This document shows, piece by piece, positions 11,726 through 26,300 of a stretch of DNA of 64,000 bases. The notes beneath the pieces are model-generated. The model was given only the letters and a program-made list of their open reading frames with translations, was not told the DNA's origin and made no database searches. The stretch's first letter is position 1; every line of letters starts with the position of its first letter. This DNA is from Ascaris suum (Eukaryota > Nematoda > Chromadorea > Rhabditida > Ascarididae), in contig CM024187.1 in assembly GCA_013433145.1 (NCBI GenBank), positions 11,438,326-11,502,325 on the forward strand, in the 5' to 3' direction. The translations under genes and the position numbers were made by a program.

Positions 11726-13912
11726 CTGAGCATATTAGCTAATCATAGACGAACAACGGCATACTGACAGACCCGAATATATGCTTATCATCATTTTAAT
11801 TTTTGATTGCTTGACTAAAGGAAAAAAACCATAATTTAAGCATGTTAGCTAAAAAGGAAAAGTGCCTTCGAAACTCGTCATTTCCATCAAACGCTCTGTT
11901 TAATTCCCCTTGAGCATGCTTATGTTTAGGCAGGTTGCGAACATTACATGCCCTGGTCTTTATGAGCGTGCAGATGTTGCACATTTTGAGGGACTTTTTA
12001 ACATTGCAGATAGTTGTTTCCCTCACAAAAAAAACAGTTGGGAATACCATACAATATATGAGAACGTCACACCCACCCCTCATTAAACAATATATTTCGT
12101 TTTGATTGCGCCATCAATGGATCAATATTTGTATACGAGCAATCACCCCCCGCGTGAAGTGAACTTTTGCTAGGTATTAAAGTCATCCTCAAATGGTGCA
12201 CCCTTTTAAAGTATTTTCTATGCAGTTCTAATGCACTGCTTTAATAAATGCACAGTTTCGAATGTACAGCTAATAATCCGCCGAAATGAACACACAGCTG
12301 ATGGTGACAGCGGAGGAATACAGTCGGGCTAGCGAACTGGCGACATTAATAGCAAAACGCGATACCTTAAACGGTTATTATATTTACACGTTCAGCGTTT
12401 CCGCTTCCCATATTCGCAACTCTGATATCCGCACTTCTGAAAAGTGCACCTCCACATTTACGCATTCGCTTTTTTGAGATTCCACCCTGCTATACCTTTT
12501 TATCTTCGTTCTTGATAACGAAAACAAGTGTTTTTGAAAAAAAGAATTTTTAAGACGGAGATCAGGAAAGCTGTCGAAAATGTCCTATCCTTAACTTATC
12601 GTGGTGAAGAAGTGTCCAACTGCCAGTGGATCTCAAGGCCGAGGAATAAAAAGCTGCGAACAAAGTGGCACGGATTCTGCGAGCATTTCGCAACCGTCAT
12701 TTCACTCATTTGTGCCGACGGAGTTTTTCAACATCATAGGTGGTTAACAAATGGGATGAGTGCTTACTGTGCGTATTGTTTGTTTAAAATTTTTTCGCGA
12801 TTAAAATGAAATATGAAACGCATATGGAAAGGTTGGAAATACATGTGTAAGTAGGAAAAAATACTTTGCGATCAAGTTGTCGCCAAATATGCTGTATACG
12901 AGGTCATATTTAAGAACTCTCAAGTAGACTGTTAATTCATATCCTCTATAGGAAGTGTTAGTGGACAGCAATTTAACCCAATAACCGCAAACTGAATAAA
13001 TAAAACGGACAAGTTCACTTGCATACGGTAGTGAAAGGGAGGCGGAGAGGGGGTGGAGAAAGAAGCAAATAAGTGCTTTTAATGTGTTCTCAGCGTTTGT
13101 TCAGCTATCTTGGTTAGCTTTAACTCCTGCACTACTGGCGGCCGAGTGGGTATTGCGGGCACTTCCTCCAGGCATCATAAGGGCGAATCTGATTTCTTGT
13201 TTAGTGACCTGCATTACGCACCAGCGGTTCCCCTAAGCAAAGCAAGTAAGAATCCGACAACATCTTCTAGCCTCGCTCGACTAAAATGTGGCACAATACC
13301 TTTTACGAAAGCTGCACGGCATTCTTTTGAATCATGCTTCTATGAAGTGTTGTAAGGAAAGACAAAAGCAATGCCGATTCACGTTTTGTCTTAGCCTCCT
13401 ACCTCGTTTGCATGATTGGACCATCTTATTTCCTCACTTTCACCGATCGTCGCCTAGATGAGCAATAAGTGTTTAAAAGTGGCACTTGTTAGGCATTTTC
13501 TCAAATTGCATGACGAACCGAAATGCAAGGACGCATATTGGGCTTGCACTACCGACGCGCTCTGTCACTTGTTTTCTTTGCGCGTTAGCGGGCTCCCAGA
13601 GACAGACGGATGAATGATTAAGCGAGCAATAAGGCGTGTTTTCTTCAAGCAGGCGTCCACTGCCGAAGAGCTGAACTTCGTACTTCCTGGCTTCATCATT
13701 GAAAAAAATGCACTGTCCTGAGAATGCATTCCACTTTAAAACGACGTCATTAGCAGAAATAAGTTGAAAGAAGTGCGCAAAACTTGGTTGACTTATAACA
13801 AAATTAAATACTTTTAGTACTAAAACTTAAACTCCAGAATGCTTATTCGAATTCAGCCTTTTATTATTTATTATAAAATTTGATAATATGAATTCCTTTA
13901 CATCCTAACTTT

Positions 13913-13925
13913 CCCCCCCCCCCCC
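13913..13925. repeat. Poly-C run of 13
   Basis: Thirteen consecutive C followed by atccctttt. A homopolymer in otherwise AT-rich DNA, prone to length error in sequencing and slippage in vivo. Confidence 0.9.
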
Positions 13926-16900
13926 ATCCCTTTTCCCCTGATGTTCTCGCTCGCAAAAGAGATTATAGAAAGAGGGCGAGTGCTTAAGGAATTATGAAAG
14001 CGGAAATGCAGCTGTCCGAAGTGTTAACGTGGGAATTTCTGCGGTTCAAATATCGGAATCGTAAATTTCAGCACTTCACGCAGCGTCAGAAGCAACAATT
14101 TTGCAACCCCTTTCGCTACCCGGAAGCGCTAATGGCGCAGGTGCAAACGTCATGAACGCAAGGAGCGCACGTGTAAATTTCGTCGCATAGCTGACCTCAT
14201 AAATGGCCTTTTCCAGTGGATTTGTTTCGAACATAAACAGATAAATGATCCGGGATTCGATCAGTGTTCATGTATTTCATATAACGGCTGTAAAGGACTA
14301 ACTGCACTCACCGGTGGTTATCGTAATAGTTTCCACGCTTGTATACTGAAACACCAGCTAGACATATACGTTGTGATCCGAGAAAAGTTCCCATATTTCG
14401 AGAACAGAAGCATTTAGTGCTTGAAGTAAAGAGAAAAAACATTTAACTAACGTGGGATAAAGTCCATTCATTATTTAAGAGAGTTCATTGCAGGGTTTTG
14501 CGGCTTTTTCGATGAGATAATCAGAAAGGAACTAGACAACCAAAAAAGGGTGAAAACATCGCAGCACCCAGTCACCGTACTCCCAAAAGAGATTGTTCAG
14601 CTTGGTGATGAGGTCTCACCACTCCTATAGTCACTAAAGAGGGATTTTGCAGTTGAATGATTCCGTTGTTGACATAGTTATCATAAACGATTGCGGACAG
14701 CACTTGTCGGCTTAGTTGAGCATTTCTCATAATACACATAAAATTGCTCGGAACAGGTTCTTTTTATGAGCATTCATAACTAACGTCATTTTTCAATTTC
14801 ACCAGTTTATTGAACTAATGAGTGGTTTCAGTTGACGAGTTCATCGCTTTTATGCAGCGTTCTCGGTCTATTTTTTAACGTGGCTTGATTTCTGCCTGTA
14901 AATATTCTCCGTCATTGACATCATCATATCCAGATTTTTGATGTCATAGTTTACCTGTACTTCTCCTCCCGAATGGTGCACCTAAACCATTTTTTTTTCA
15001 AAAACCGATTATCTACACTTATACTGTACTTGCGGTTAAAATTTCCTCCATGTTGTGCCAAACGTTTAGGCCAAAAAAGTACAACACCTACATCTATACT
15101 GTATTTTCCGCACCCTAGTTTTTTTTTAAATGCTCAAGAACAAAACAGCAGAGTTTAACTTATTAATGTGTAGGTAATGCAAAGGTGTCCGAGGAGTTGG
15201 ACACGGGGTATGATAAATATAAAAACACTAAAGGGATTTCTCAGAAACAAGTTATTATGTCCTCCATCAAAAACACAACAAATGCAACTTTCAACGGAAT
15301 GAGATTTCTAAGACAAATCCTTCAGGCCACTGCACATCCGTCAAGGTCTTTCTAGTCTTATTTCATATTTTCCACAGGATTAATTAGAGAGCAACCATCA
15401 CATTCGCACTCCACACAGTTTGCACTTAAAAGAGAGTTTCTTTTCTGGGGTAATACAAAATGACTGTAGGGATGTAACGTTACATCGAAGGTAGATATCG
15501 AAAACGATCGAAGTACCACTTCGTCATGAGACTGAAACGAACCTATATAAATAAAATATAATAGTTGGAAAATACATCACACTACAAAAAAGTGACGTTA
15601 CAAATAGACGAGCCGAAATTTGCGAATAGGATAATCCCTTTGCAACAGCTGTGCGTCAGCCATCCAAGCAAGCACTTGTGTGAGTCATATTCCTTCGTTG
15701 AAGGGAGGGGAGGAGGATGCGGGGTGTGGGGAGGGGTACTTCCATCCTCTTTAGCGCATTTTTTCGGGGTATGACACTTGCAGCCTTCTTGATTTTTAAC
15801 GATACTCTGTATTCGGGCAATCGCTATTAAAGCATTCCAATCTTTCGTAGGCTTTTTCTACTTCCGCTAATTCTCTTGAAAGAAGCGGATGTGAACAGTG
15901 TAGCTTCCGTGTGAACTCCTAACCGACACCAGGCTGCCTTTAGACCATCTGCCGACGCCAGTTGCAGTATATGTACCTGAATTTCTCCGGGAATCGCACA
16001 TCAACCTCATATTTTCATCCGTATCTTCGGAATCAACTATTTCTTACTCATCGAACTTAGGCATTCCACAACTCAAGCTGATAGACCTACTCTCATTATC
16101 ATCGTACAAATAGTTATAGCCGTTTTCTCTTCGCATCTTCATTTTTTTTTGAGATGTGCAGCACGTTGTGTTCCTTTTCGGTAGCTCGCACTATGTTTGC
16201 TCTTGAATCAGCTACCATTCTCTATAACGATGCCAGGATAGGTCCATTTAACTCTCTGCGCATCCTGATACCCAGATAATTTCTTCAAACTGAAGCATGC
16301 ATTTTTGAGAAATCACCTCCAAAGCAATAGAATCCTTCGTTATGTTGGAGGCGGAAACGAACGTGATGCCGTAATAAACAAACCTTTCATACACTTTCTG
16401 CTGCAAGTGTCAGCAATGGTTCATGTGCCAACCAACTTTTTCGTCGCTGCCACAATCGTCTCTTTGATCTTTTTCAATAGTTACTGCAAACGGGATGGAC
16501 TTCTCGAGAATGGTGTTTGAGATCGGCCAGACACTCGCAAAACTTGTGGTTAAGTGTGGTGACTGGCGGCTGCGGCATAGAGAGGGCCGGTTGCATGTAA
16601 AATGCAGGAGCCGATAACCATTTGTCGATGCCGATATGTGCAGTACAAGGAGACAGAAGTAGTTTATGGGGAAGCACAACAGCCCCTAAACACGAGTCGA
16701 ACCAAACATATACAGATGGGCTGAGCCCGACTTATATAGGCCCCAGATCTTGCATGGGGCGGCAGAAGAGCATATAAGTCGATCAGTGACATTATGACAT
16801 TATGTGAAGAACAGTGGTCTATATAAGTAAATGTAATCACTGCAGTGTTAAATCACAAGTAGATAGATATCTTGGGTTGGCTCTTCGGTGCCATACCCAA

Positions 16901-19900
16901 CACTCAGGAAACGCTTAGAGATACATTCTGCAGCGCAAGCACTTTTGGAGGGTCTTTATGAAGGGTTTCTTTTCTGCACCTTCCTGAGCTGCCTTACCAG
17001 ACTTTCCTCACGACCCTTCAAGCGTTGCTGGCTGTACATGTCGCCTTATTGGGCGTTTCTGACACCTAAATGTTGTCGAAATATGATCGTCGTATTGGAG
17101 AGCAGTCATCGGCCGGATTAAGATCTCTGAAATAAAGCACTCTAAATTCATAGAACGAAGTGAAGAATCTTGCATAACAATGATGCAAAATATTAGCAAA
17201 TCATACAATAGCATCAGAACATTAGAATTGACTTTCAACAGAAATCAATTTGCTAGACAAATTTCAGCGGAGTCGAATCGATGGCAGGAAAGAACCTCAA
17301 AGATCACGGTCATATCTGCTCACAGAAATCACCTTAAAATTAACCGACTGCCTCTTCGTCTATAACGCTTATATAATAAAATAAGCATGAATGGAGAATA
17401 TTTATTTCCATATTCTTTCGATTCGTGTTGAACATATTTCCGTTTTTGCCTTAAAAATGATTCGTTGGTTATTTTCCAACAGTCTTTTCCATTTTCACTT
17501 CATTTGAAGTTTGTTGCTATTCTTCTACCATATTTTCTCATCCATCGTGCAATTTTATTTCCTCTTTTTAGTTCTATATCTGATCATTGTTTTAAATTTC
17601 TCTCATATGAGCTTATTGATTGTTTTTGTTTTTGTCTTTGCTTTTCACCGTTCTATTATTATCTTTGTATATCGATTCGTCTATAAGTTCTAATTTGCAT
17701 AAATATTCAATAGACCAGGGTGACTGTCAGTATTCGAAAATAGACTTTTTCCAAGATTCGCGTCTGCAACGTGTCTCGATTCAGTTAATATTTCCGAGTA
17801 GTGGTGTGCAAACTGTTCTCCAGTTCAATCCTCAAGGAATTTATATTTGCGGATGTAACCCAGGCATTGTATCTGTGTCTAGACGATTGTCTAATAAAAC
17901 CGGCAGCAAATATGGGTTGCGAAGAGATCGAAAACGAATGAGAACTAACCTTTAGTTAACGTGAACGTGCTGAAGAAACAGATATGCGTCTACATTCACT
18001 GAAGCTTTAATGTGCATCTAAGTATTATGATATTGATCCTGGATGTTCTTCCTCATTTATTTCACAACCTGAACGTCCTGCTATTGTTAGTGGTAACGGC
18101 TTAGATGCAGATACGTCTTTCAAATACTTCGCTTCCCCGGCCTTTACAATAAATCGCACTAGTATTGCTTCCCAACAGTAACACATTATCCGGGTTACGT
18201 TCAAGCGACGTGGTGTTAGTTTTTGAATGCGATCAGGTCTTGCAACGAAAACAGACGAGTGGCAACAAATTGAACACTTTCGAGCACGATGCGTCGAGCG
18301 TTTATGGAGAGAGGGTTGCGACCTATGTGAGAGCGGATCGGTGTTGCGTGAGGTAGGTGTTGCATTAACTGGCGAATAAGGATGTAGTTGAGGTGACGAG
18401 TCAGTTTGCTTTTATGAAACGTGTTGGAGTTGCGGATGGACTTTGAGTAGTGATTGACGTTTCCGTTGTCTTTTACTCTCAACATGAGTAAGGTTACTTC
18501 GTAAAGGCGATGTCATGCTTGATATTGATATGACCTGAGTGTTATTTCTCGTTTACGCAATGTTATCAGTTAGTCTGACGTTCCTTTTCGATGACTTCTG
18601 CGACGTTCATTCTCCTGCAAATTGGTGAATGCCGATATTAACTCGGGAGTTGTATTCTGTGAAGCGGCAGCTCGGCTTGGCTGAGGACAGACTCCAGCAA
18701 ACCGAATCATCCTGAAATCATTGTGGAACCTGTGAATTGTTGGTTAATACCTACTTTTCCTCGAAATGAGGCCTCAATTTCATTTGTGGTCCCCACTTTT
18801 CATCTGTTCACTGTTGAAATCGTGAGTAAGCGATTAGGCAAGTTACTTTGACTAAATAGAAGACAAACATATTTATTAGCTACCTTCTCGCAGCACCGCT
18901 TGAGTTTACAAGTAAGTTTGAGTTAAATTTAATTCCGATCGCTGCCAGCGACTAGGTTCAATCTCTGATCATACGAAGGCCAGTTAAACCCATTTCACAC
19001 CTTAAGTGAGTTCAAGCTGACGGCCCGACCGGAACAGGGTTTAGCTGGTTACCTTGTAATGGCTCGTTGGACTCAGTTGCGCCTCCCATCTCGGCGTGAG
19101 CTAAGTTCGACAGGCTGTAAGCATGGCATATTTCTGTTCGGTAAGATTGGCATTTCTGAAATTAGAGAGGTATTTCAAATAGCGCGAAATAGCAACTTGC
19201 TCACTTGGCAAACTATGGGCTATTCAACGGTACGGAGCTGTTTATTGGCGTGGGATCATCTTAAAATTTAACTCATGAAAGAGGAGGATCCTGTGTTTAA
19301 ATCGCAGCTAATCAGGCTGGTATCAATGATTTGGTGGATTAACGATTCAGCTTAAATGTTGTCTTGCAGGAGTTCATGAATTGATGATATAAAGACAAGC
19401 CGATATTTCATTGACGAGCGTCTTTGTGGATCGAAAGAGGAAGTGGAGGTGGGGAAGAGGGGGGAATACGCAGAGGAGGGGTTTGCGGTGACCAGTATCC
19501 CAACGGAAATCAACCTTCGACCTGCATACAGCTAGCGCTCCTCTCCTCACTCCACACACTACCAGCTAGTATTGGTTTGCCGCTTAGTTAATGTCGATGG
19601 AAAGAATCCTCATCTCATATATCTTGCGAAAGCGAGATTGCCATCATTTTTGAACTCGTTTTTGCCGTCCCCATGCGCACCTTCCTGCTCCTTATAGGGC
19701 GCAGCGCACAGACAGGAAAGTTGTTGAAGTCGTCTATTTGCATATGAGGAAATTTCCTTTTCGAACGACATGCGTAATGACGGTCGTACTTATGCTGTTG
19801 ACAGGTGAAGTGCATCAAGTTCACTAAGTAGAGTGCAGATGCAAACGGGCTAGCGGATTCCTTCGTCATTTGCAGCTTGAGTATTTATCATGCGGAGTCA

Positions 19901-19931
19901 TTGCACTATTCTCGTCCTATCCTGCGGTTTC

Positions 19932-19951
19932 GGGGGGGGGGGGGGGGGGGG
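19932..19951. repeat. Poly-G run of 20
   Basis: Twenty consecutive G, about 360 bp upstream of the start codon of the EpsinR gene. The run can form a G-quadruplex on the plus strand, and its true length is uncertain in most sequencing chemistries. Being upstream of a gene start it could affect chromatin, but nothing in the sequence proves a role. Confidence 0.9.
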
Positions 19952-20283
19952 TGGCAATAACAGTGCATGAAGATGGGAAGGGTAGTAATAATTGTTGGTT
20001 GCCTAAGCTGGAGGGAGGTATATGTTGTTCGCCCATGCTTAACAAATTGATGGGCAGTACCGCTGGTTACCATCACCACCTCATCAAAGGATGTGAGCCA
20101 TGGTGATGTTAAAGTAATGTTGATGGGTTGGTACCAGATGGGCCACTTTAATAGTCTTTTAAAACGTGTTTTAGGCTCATCTTGTTGCTCACAATCTTCG
20201 TGGTGTGTTGCGTCGTGTCGTATCATGCATTGTTCCTACCGTTTGAATACATTCTGTTAGGGAAGCTAAAATAAATCAGAGGT

Positions 20284-20295
20284 TTGTGATTGCAG
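20284..20295 (+). promoter_or_regulatory. Candidate trans-splice (spliced-leader) acceptor before the EpsinR ATG
   Basis: The sequence ttgtgattgcag ends 12 nt before the ATG at 20308. Nematode mRNAs are often trans-spliced to a spliced leader within a few to tens of bases of the start codon at sites resembling intron acceptors. I see no obvious upstream coding exon in frame. It could equally be the 3' end of an ordinary 5' UTR intron. Confidence 0.4.
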
Positions 20296-20307
20296 TGACT
20301 AATCAGG

Positions 20308-23300
20308 ATGTCGGATCTTCTCAGTGGACTCGCAAATTTCACAAAATCAGTTACGGACACATTTAACACCTACGAAATACGGAAACTCGGCGATAAAGTG
20401 TGCGTTTATTTGCTCACCATTCATTGATAATAGTCTTCAATTACCACTCTCTTCCATTTCCTCACTAAGGGCTTCCAATTGGGAAGCCAGAAAAGAGGCG
20501 ATCAGGTGTCCGAGTGCTCGTCAGTGACTGTTCTGTCATTGGCGTCTGCTTTTTCGACACCTGCTCTTCCATTCTTGCATTTGTTTAAATTTTTCTTTGA
20601 CTTGGCTTTAACTTTTTTTTTGAAATTTACAATCTCATACGTTCATTGTTTACACTAGTTCGCGATGTTGACTGCTTGAATAAAAAGAGTAATTAAACCG
20701 CGAAGTTGAACGCTGTCCAACAACTGTCCATTCGCTACTGCCCATTTTTAAGTACTGTCTTTCTTTTTCGATTCCAATGACATTTCCTTCAAAAATTCGG
20801 TAAAAACCTAATTATTTATATTCTAGCGGATCGCAAGACGCTTTTTATTGTTTCAAGATTATGCTGTCGAAACCTTCGCACCATCCATTGCAATCATCCC
20901 CGTTCATGTTTACAGCATAAATTAGTCAGTGTAGTACTCGCCACCCCTTTTGTTTGCTTCTGCTCATTTATGACCAATTTGCTCATATATGACCAATTTC
21001 GACCCGAGGTGAATCCCACCCCCAACATGACAAATGTGGTATATCTTATGCCAAATTCGGCAAATTAGTGCACTCCAGTATCAGGTACGCCGCCTTCAAA
21101 TATCAGAAAAACCACGACTTTCTCCGGCCCGACATTCAGGATAGAGCTTGACCGTCTGTAAGGGCATGCGAATTTTAGGCTCATTCAAGTTCCTATATTC
21201 AAAGAAACAAGTGGATCAACTTGAAAGGTGACACAAAAGTGTTTCAGGTTCTTCTAAGTTGAAATTATCACAGTTTCAATAAATAAACACAGGCAACGCA
21301 CTCATAAGTAAGCACGAACATCACGCCACGTGTCTTGCAAGGGCGAATTTCCATAAGCGTTTATAAACGTTTGTGGAGAAAACCGGTAATGTTGTTTATC
21401 ACAGTATATCCTGAAACACATATGTTATTTCCCCGCAGTTGTTCGTTATTCAAAGAAAGTGGGAACCGCTATAAATTCTGCCTCACCGCTATCACGCTAC
21501 GCTTACGTCCTCCAATAGAATCATTAAAATAACGCACACCTCCTTCCGACCGTTTCTTGCAGGTGAATGACCTCACCGAAGTAAAGAAGCTCGTTTATTA
21601 CGAGCAACAACAGCCATGAGATGATAAGAAAGCATGCACCGTTTAGTAGTCAAGACCGCAGCCTGTTTATTTCTTCGGCTACGACCCCGAAGGCAAATCG
21701 TAAGTCACATGGGTACAGATCAACATCAAGATTAACACAAGTGTGAGCAAAACAATGATTAAAATGAGGATGACCGAGATCACAAGAACTCATTCATTCA
21801 CAACAGATCACTCGGCAACACGTCATGGGCGGCACTGATCACATTAAAGGATAAACAGGCTTTAAGTTCATGGTTTCGCAGTCAGATTTTTGTGGCAGGT
21901 TTTTTATTCGAGAGAGAGAAAAATGGATTTCGAAAAGAATGTGAAATTGCTAATTTAAGGCAGGGGATGGTGATGAATTACACAGAAGCCGAGACGAAGG
22001 TTCGCGAAGCTACAAATGAAGATCCATGGGGACCGACTGGACCACAAATGGCCGAAATAGCGCATATGACATTCCAGTACGATGCGTTTCCGGAAATTAT
22101 GGGCATGCTGTGGAAGCGAATGCTTCAAGAGAATAAATACGCATGGAGGCGTGTTTATAAGGTGGATTTCAATTTTACATTAGTGGTGCTATGTGAATTG
22201 CATTCTGAGATTCACTGATGTTAGTGCTCGATCTGATGAGGAATTTCATTTTCGACATCGAATGATAGAATGTGCTGTTATAGTCGTAACTGATACGTTA
22301 GATGATAGTGCAGTTGTTTTGCTTTAATGAAACGTTTCTATGATGCGACAACTAACGTTTCATTGGCATTCGGTTCGTGAATTAATTTTGCTGTGAAGAG
22401 ATGTCTTATTGGTTTCAGCAGGTTTGACGCTAGTTCACGGAATGTCTTATTGGTTTCAGCAGGTTTGACGCTAGTTCACGGAAAGTTATTCTTTAATATT
22501 ATGCATTTGGATCTCGCTATATGGATGGGAATCTAAGTCGTTTGTTTAACGTGTGGCATTGTTGAATTTCACCCTGAAATGGTCATATAGATACCTAATC
22601 ATGAAGATCTAATGAAGTGAGTGTTTTCAGTCGCTCACACTGCTCAACTACTTATTAAAGAACGGCAGCGAGCGCGTTGTCGGCAGCGCGCGCGACCATC
22701 TCTTCGAAATGCGAGCTCTTGAGAACTACAGGTACACTGACGAGAGGGGCAAGGACCAGGGTCTCAACGGTAACATGTTACGTCATGCTGACTTTTCCCT
22801 TCAGACTCAGAAATATTTTTTATGTTGGAGAGGGGGAATGGGGAAGAAAAATAGCAGCAGCATCACATTTTTTTACTTTATTTTGGACTTCTCGAGTGAA
22901 GGGTCGCGTATTTACTGTCTCTCAAAGTATTTTTATCTGCTAAAGCAACACCGCTATATTGCTGTTGTGCTGTTGTTTAGTGCGCCATCGTGCGAAGCTG
23001 CTGATCGAGTTGATTCAAGATGAGGAACAGCTGCGAGTGGCACGCAAGAAGGCCAAAATGGAGGGCAAGGAGAAATATCAGGGTTTCTCCAAGGATGAGA
23101 TGAGAATGGCTATTGGCAGTGGTTCATTCGGTGAGCTCAATATTTCAACATTTTAATAACCGTGTGTATAAGTTTTGTGAGTATCGACTAATTTTTCAAA
23201 TAATGCGGGATTATCGTGACTCCTCCTGTTCACCCTTACTATTCAAGTAAAACTGTAGTGCACTTTATTTCACTGTCATTGTTAAGATTTGCTAACAGAT

Positions 23301-26300
23301 GTGCATGTTTTCGGGGAACTTGTTTCCGGATTTTTAGTGACGTATTCATTCTTTCTTCGCTCCTTCCCCGGAACCCAATCTGCACTGACATATTTAGTCT
23401 TGCAAGAAAACAGGCTATTTGCTTATTCTCATCAGTTTTTACGCTATATTCTTTGATTGTCTGAATATATTACATTTTATGATGACTCGCTTGTTCATTA
23501 CAAGCAGTAGCAGAGCGAAGGTTAGGGAATAACGAGAAAAATTCCAGCGCACCATATCGAAAAAAACATCTAATAGAGGAAACAGTTGCATTCTCATCGG
23601 CATAGTGTATGCATAATCGCCTGAACAAATAGTCGACGAAAAGCTTTTGAGCAAAGCATTCGTTTCCAACGGTGAGACGAATTTATTCTTTGGTTAATCT
23701 AGGTGGTCGGAGAGGAAATCTCCTTCTGCTTTTTCACGATTGTGGTTTTCGATAATTAGAAATGACATGTATACGTCAGTATCGGAATTATTTTAAGGAA
23801 ATCATAGCAAGAGCAGTCTCGATGATTGGGGCAGTAACTCATCTGCTCGACGCTGCTCTTTCGACGATGATAACAGGTACCTTGAAGACTTGATATTAAA
23901 TGTTATGTGGAGGTCTGTGGTAAGTTACGTCTTCTATACCAATGATTCACTGAAATATTCTCACTTTTAATTTCCAAGCGAAAGTATGTTTAAGATTGGT
24001 TCATTTATTTCCGTGTTTGCCAAAAGTGAAGATTTAGCATCAAATCTGCTACGTTGTCCACGTTGTTTTTTCCCTGCTTATCGTTTTACTTTCTAGTTTT
24101 TAACTCTTTTATAGATTGCTTTTTAAAATTTGCCGATTTGTAGGCGCGAACAAGAAGAAAAAGTTGCTATAAGAGGTGAGTGGTTTGACGGTATCGTTGG
24201 TTTGCACCCACGCAATTAGTGGCTGGCTAAAACTTTGACTAGATCGAGAGTGAAATTTCAGTACTCATTTTATATCGTCTTAATGGGATCAATTTTAACG
24301 ATGCTGTACCTTTTTTTCTCCATTATGGTTTTGTTTAGAACATTCTTACTCATTTAAAGTCTTGTTGGGAGAAGACTGTCTCCACGGTTAATAATCAACT
24401 TAATAATCAAGTCTTTTTATTCTTTTGAAAGAATGTTCGTTTTCATTTAGAACGGCAATTTTTTTCTTTGCTGCATCTCCTGTACTTCTTTGCTTTAGAA
24501 TGAATAAACCTTTCTGTTAGAAGTGCTGTATACTGAGGGCGGCGTATATAAACATAGGTCGCTTTCATTTCCGCGGAGTTGGGGCGTGCCATCGCTGGCG
24601 ATGACTTAGCGTGTTTCCAACCGTTTTTTCCTTTGTGGGAACAATCAGCAAGGGTTATGATGAACTGCTTACGGGCCTGCGGAGTTCAGAGAAGGCGTGG
24701 ACAGTACGCTCTCTGTTCGAGCTACATGCGGCGTACTGTTAACATATTGCCAATTGTGGCGTTGCGCGATGTTAAGGGTTTGCGCTGCTACTTCATCAAA
24801 AGGGAAAATGATACATATGAAGCTGATAGGATATTAAGGAAAAGCTGAGTGAGGGCAAAATCTGCAAGTATTGTTATTTGAGAAATGCTTCTATTTTCAA
24901 ACTTATGAGAAGATTGTGAAAGAATAGCTGATGGGATATTTTTCTTGAATAAGCAACCACCATTCTCTGTTGATGCGCTAGCCCACTAAAGCAGATAACG
25001 GTGTTCCAAACCTCTCACCGTTCTTCCCTCTTATTTTATTAGTGATCAAAGGCAGTTGGAATAGATCTTGTCAATTTCATTCAGTTGTTTTTATGAGAGT
25101 CCTTCGTTATGGTAGTTACGAGGAACTAACAAATACGACAGAACTGTGTAAGAACCCTTCAATGAGGGGGAACTACATGTTTATTAGTAAAGATTTTTTG
25201 CTTTGTTTCATAAATTTGTCTTTTCCGCTCTTCTCAACCCCTCCTCCCCCCTCCCTCCACTTCATTTTTCTTTCAGCAGCTGGGACCATGAATTAGTCGT
25301 TCAAGTATACTTTTTCTCGCGGTGTGATCTGTCCACGCCTCCGTAATATTATCGAACCTTGTTGCCACTTGCCTATCTATTTCCCGTTGTTTCTATCCTT
25401 TCCATAGCATTTATTCGCCTATTTCCTCGCCTTTTTTTGACATATCTACACGTCGTTTTCTTGTTCACTGCGTACGCCTCGAAGGGCGGGTCTTTTCGCA
25501 CACATCACAGCCATAACCCAAGCATATCCTAAAGCAGACGTGCACTCGTCATAGATAAGTTTGAAGCAAAATGTAGTGATAATCATCACTCGAAGAAGGT
25601 AACGTTTAACCGGGCCATGTCGGCATCGCATAGTTTAAAAAACCAATTTGTCTCCTAAGCGGAAATAAACGTTTTGTAAGGAGTACTAAGACTGGTAGCG
25701 TAATTGTCAATTTCTTGATTTATTCAAGACGTGAGGAGCCTCAGCTTCCTACCGCTGCGAGAAAGTGCAACGGACTAATTGGATTATAATATGGGACCAC
25801 GATATAGCAGCGAAACAGAATGACCAAAGAGCGGCATGTTTTTTCCTTCCCATGTCTTCCATTACATATAACGGAACGGAAGGCTGTTCCCTCTCGTTCG
25901 CCCTTCCGCGCTTCACTTCGCACACTCCAAAATTGATCAAAAGCACTGGTCGTACATATCGCCTGGTGCATGTTTTGTTTGCGTTAAAACTTGAATTCTG
26001 CAGGGTGTGCTTAACCCTGTGGAGTAATTAAGGGAATGTTGAATAAGGTATTTTTCACTCTTAGATTCCGCCACATGCTCGTATCTTCAATAGTTTTGGT
26101 TTGATAGGAGAGTGAAGGAACGGTAGAGGATAACGCATGAGAGAGAATTGTTCGGCGGGAGTCTGATTGGATGGGGGAGGGGGGAGGAGAGAGAATTTGC
26201 CTTCTTTAAGGGGATGCCAACTACAACTGATAATAGCTGTGTCGGTGCATATTGCAAATGCTTTGAGTTGCATGTGCTTGTGTTAGCTTTTTTGTTCGCG

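Larger units (their letters stand above)
11726..20280. other. 8.5-kb stretch without a convincing gene
   Basis: Open frames up to about 110 codons occur on both strands (for example plus 17620-17955 and 13110-13355, minus 16410-16679 and 19906-20226). None shows a domain, signal peptide with downstream exons, or consistent splice structure that I can defend. Short exons of unknown genes could be hidden here. Homopolymer runs at 13913 (C) and 19932 (G) are listed separately. Confidence 0.4.
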
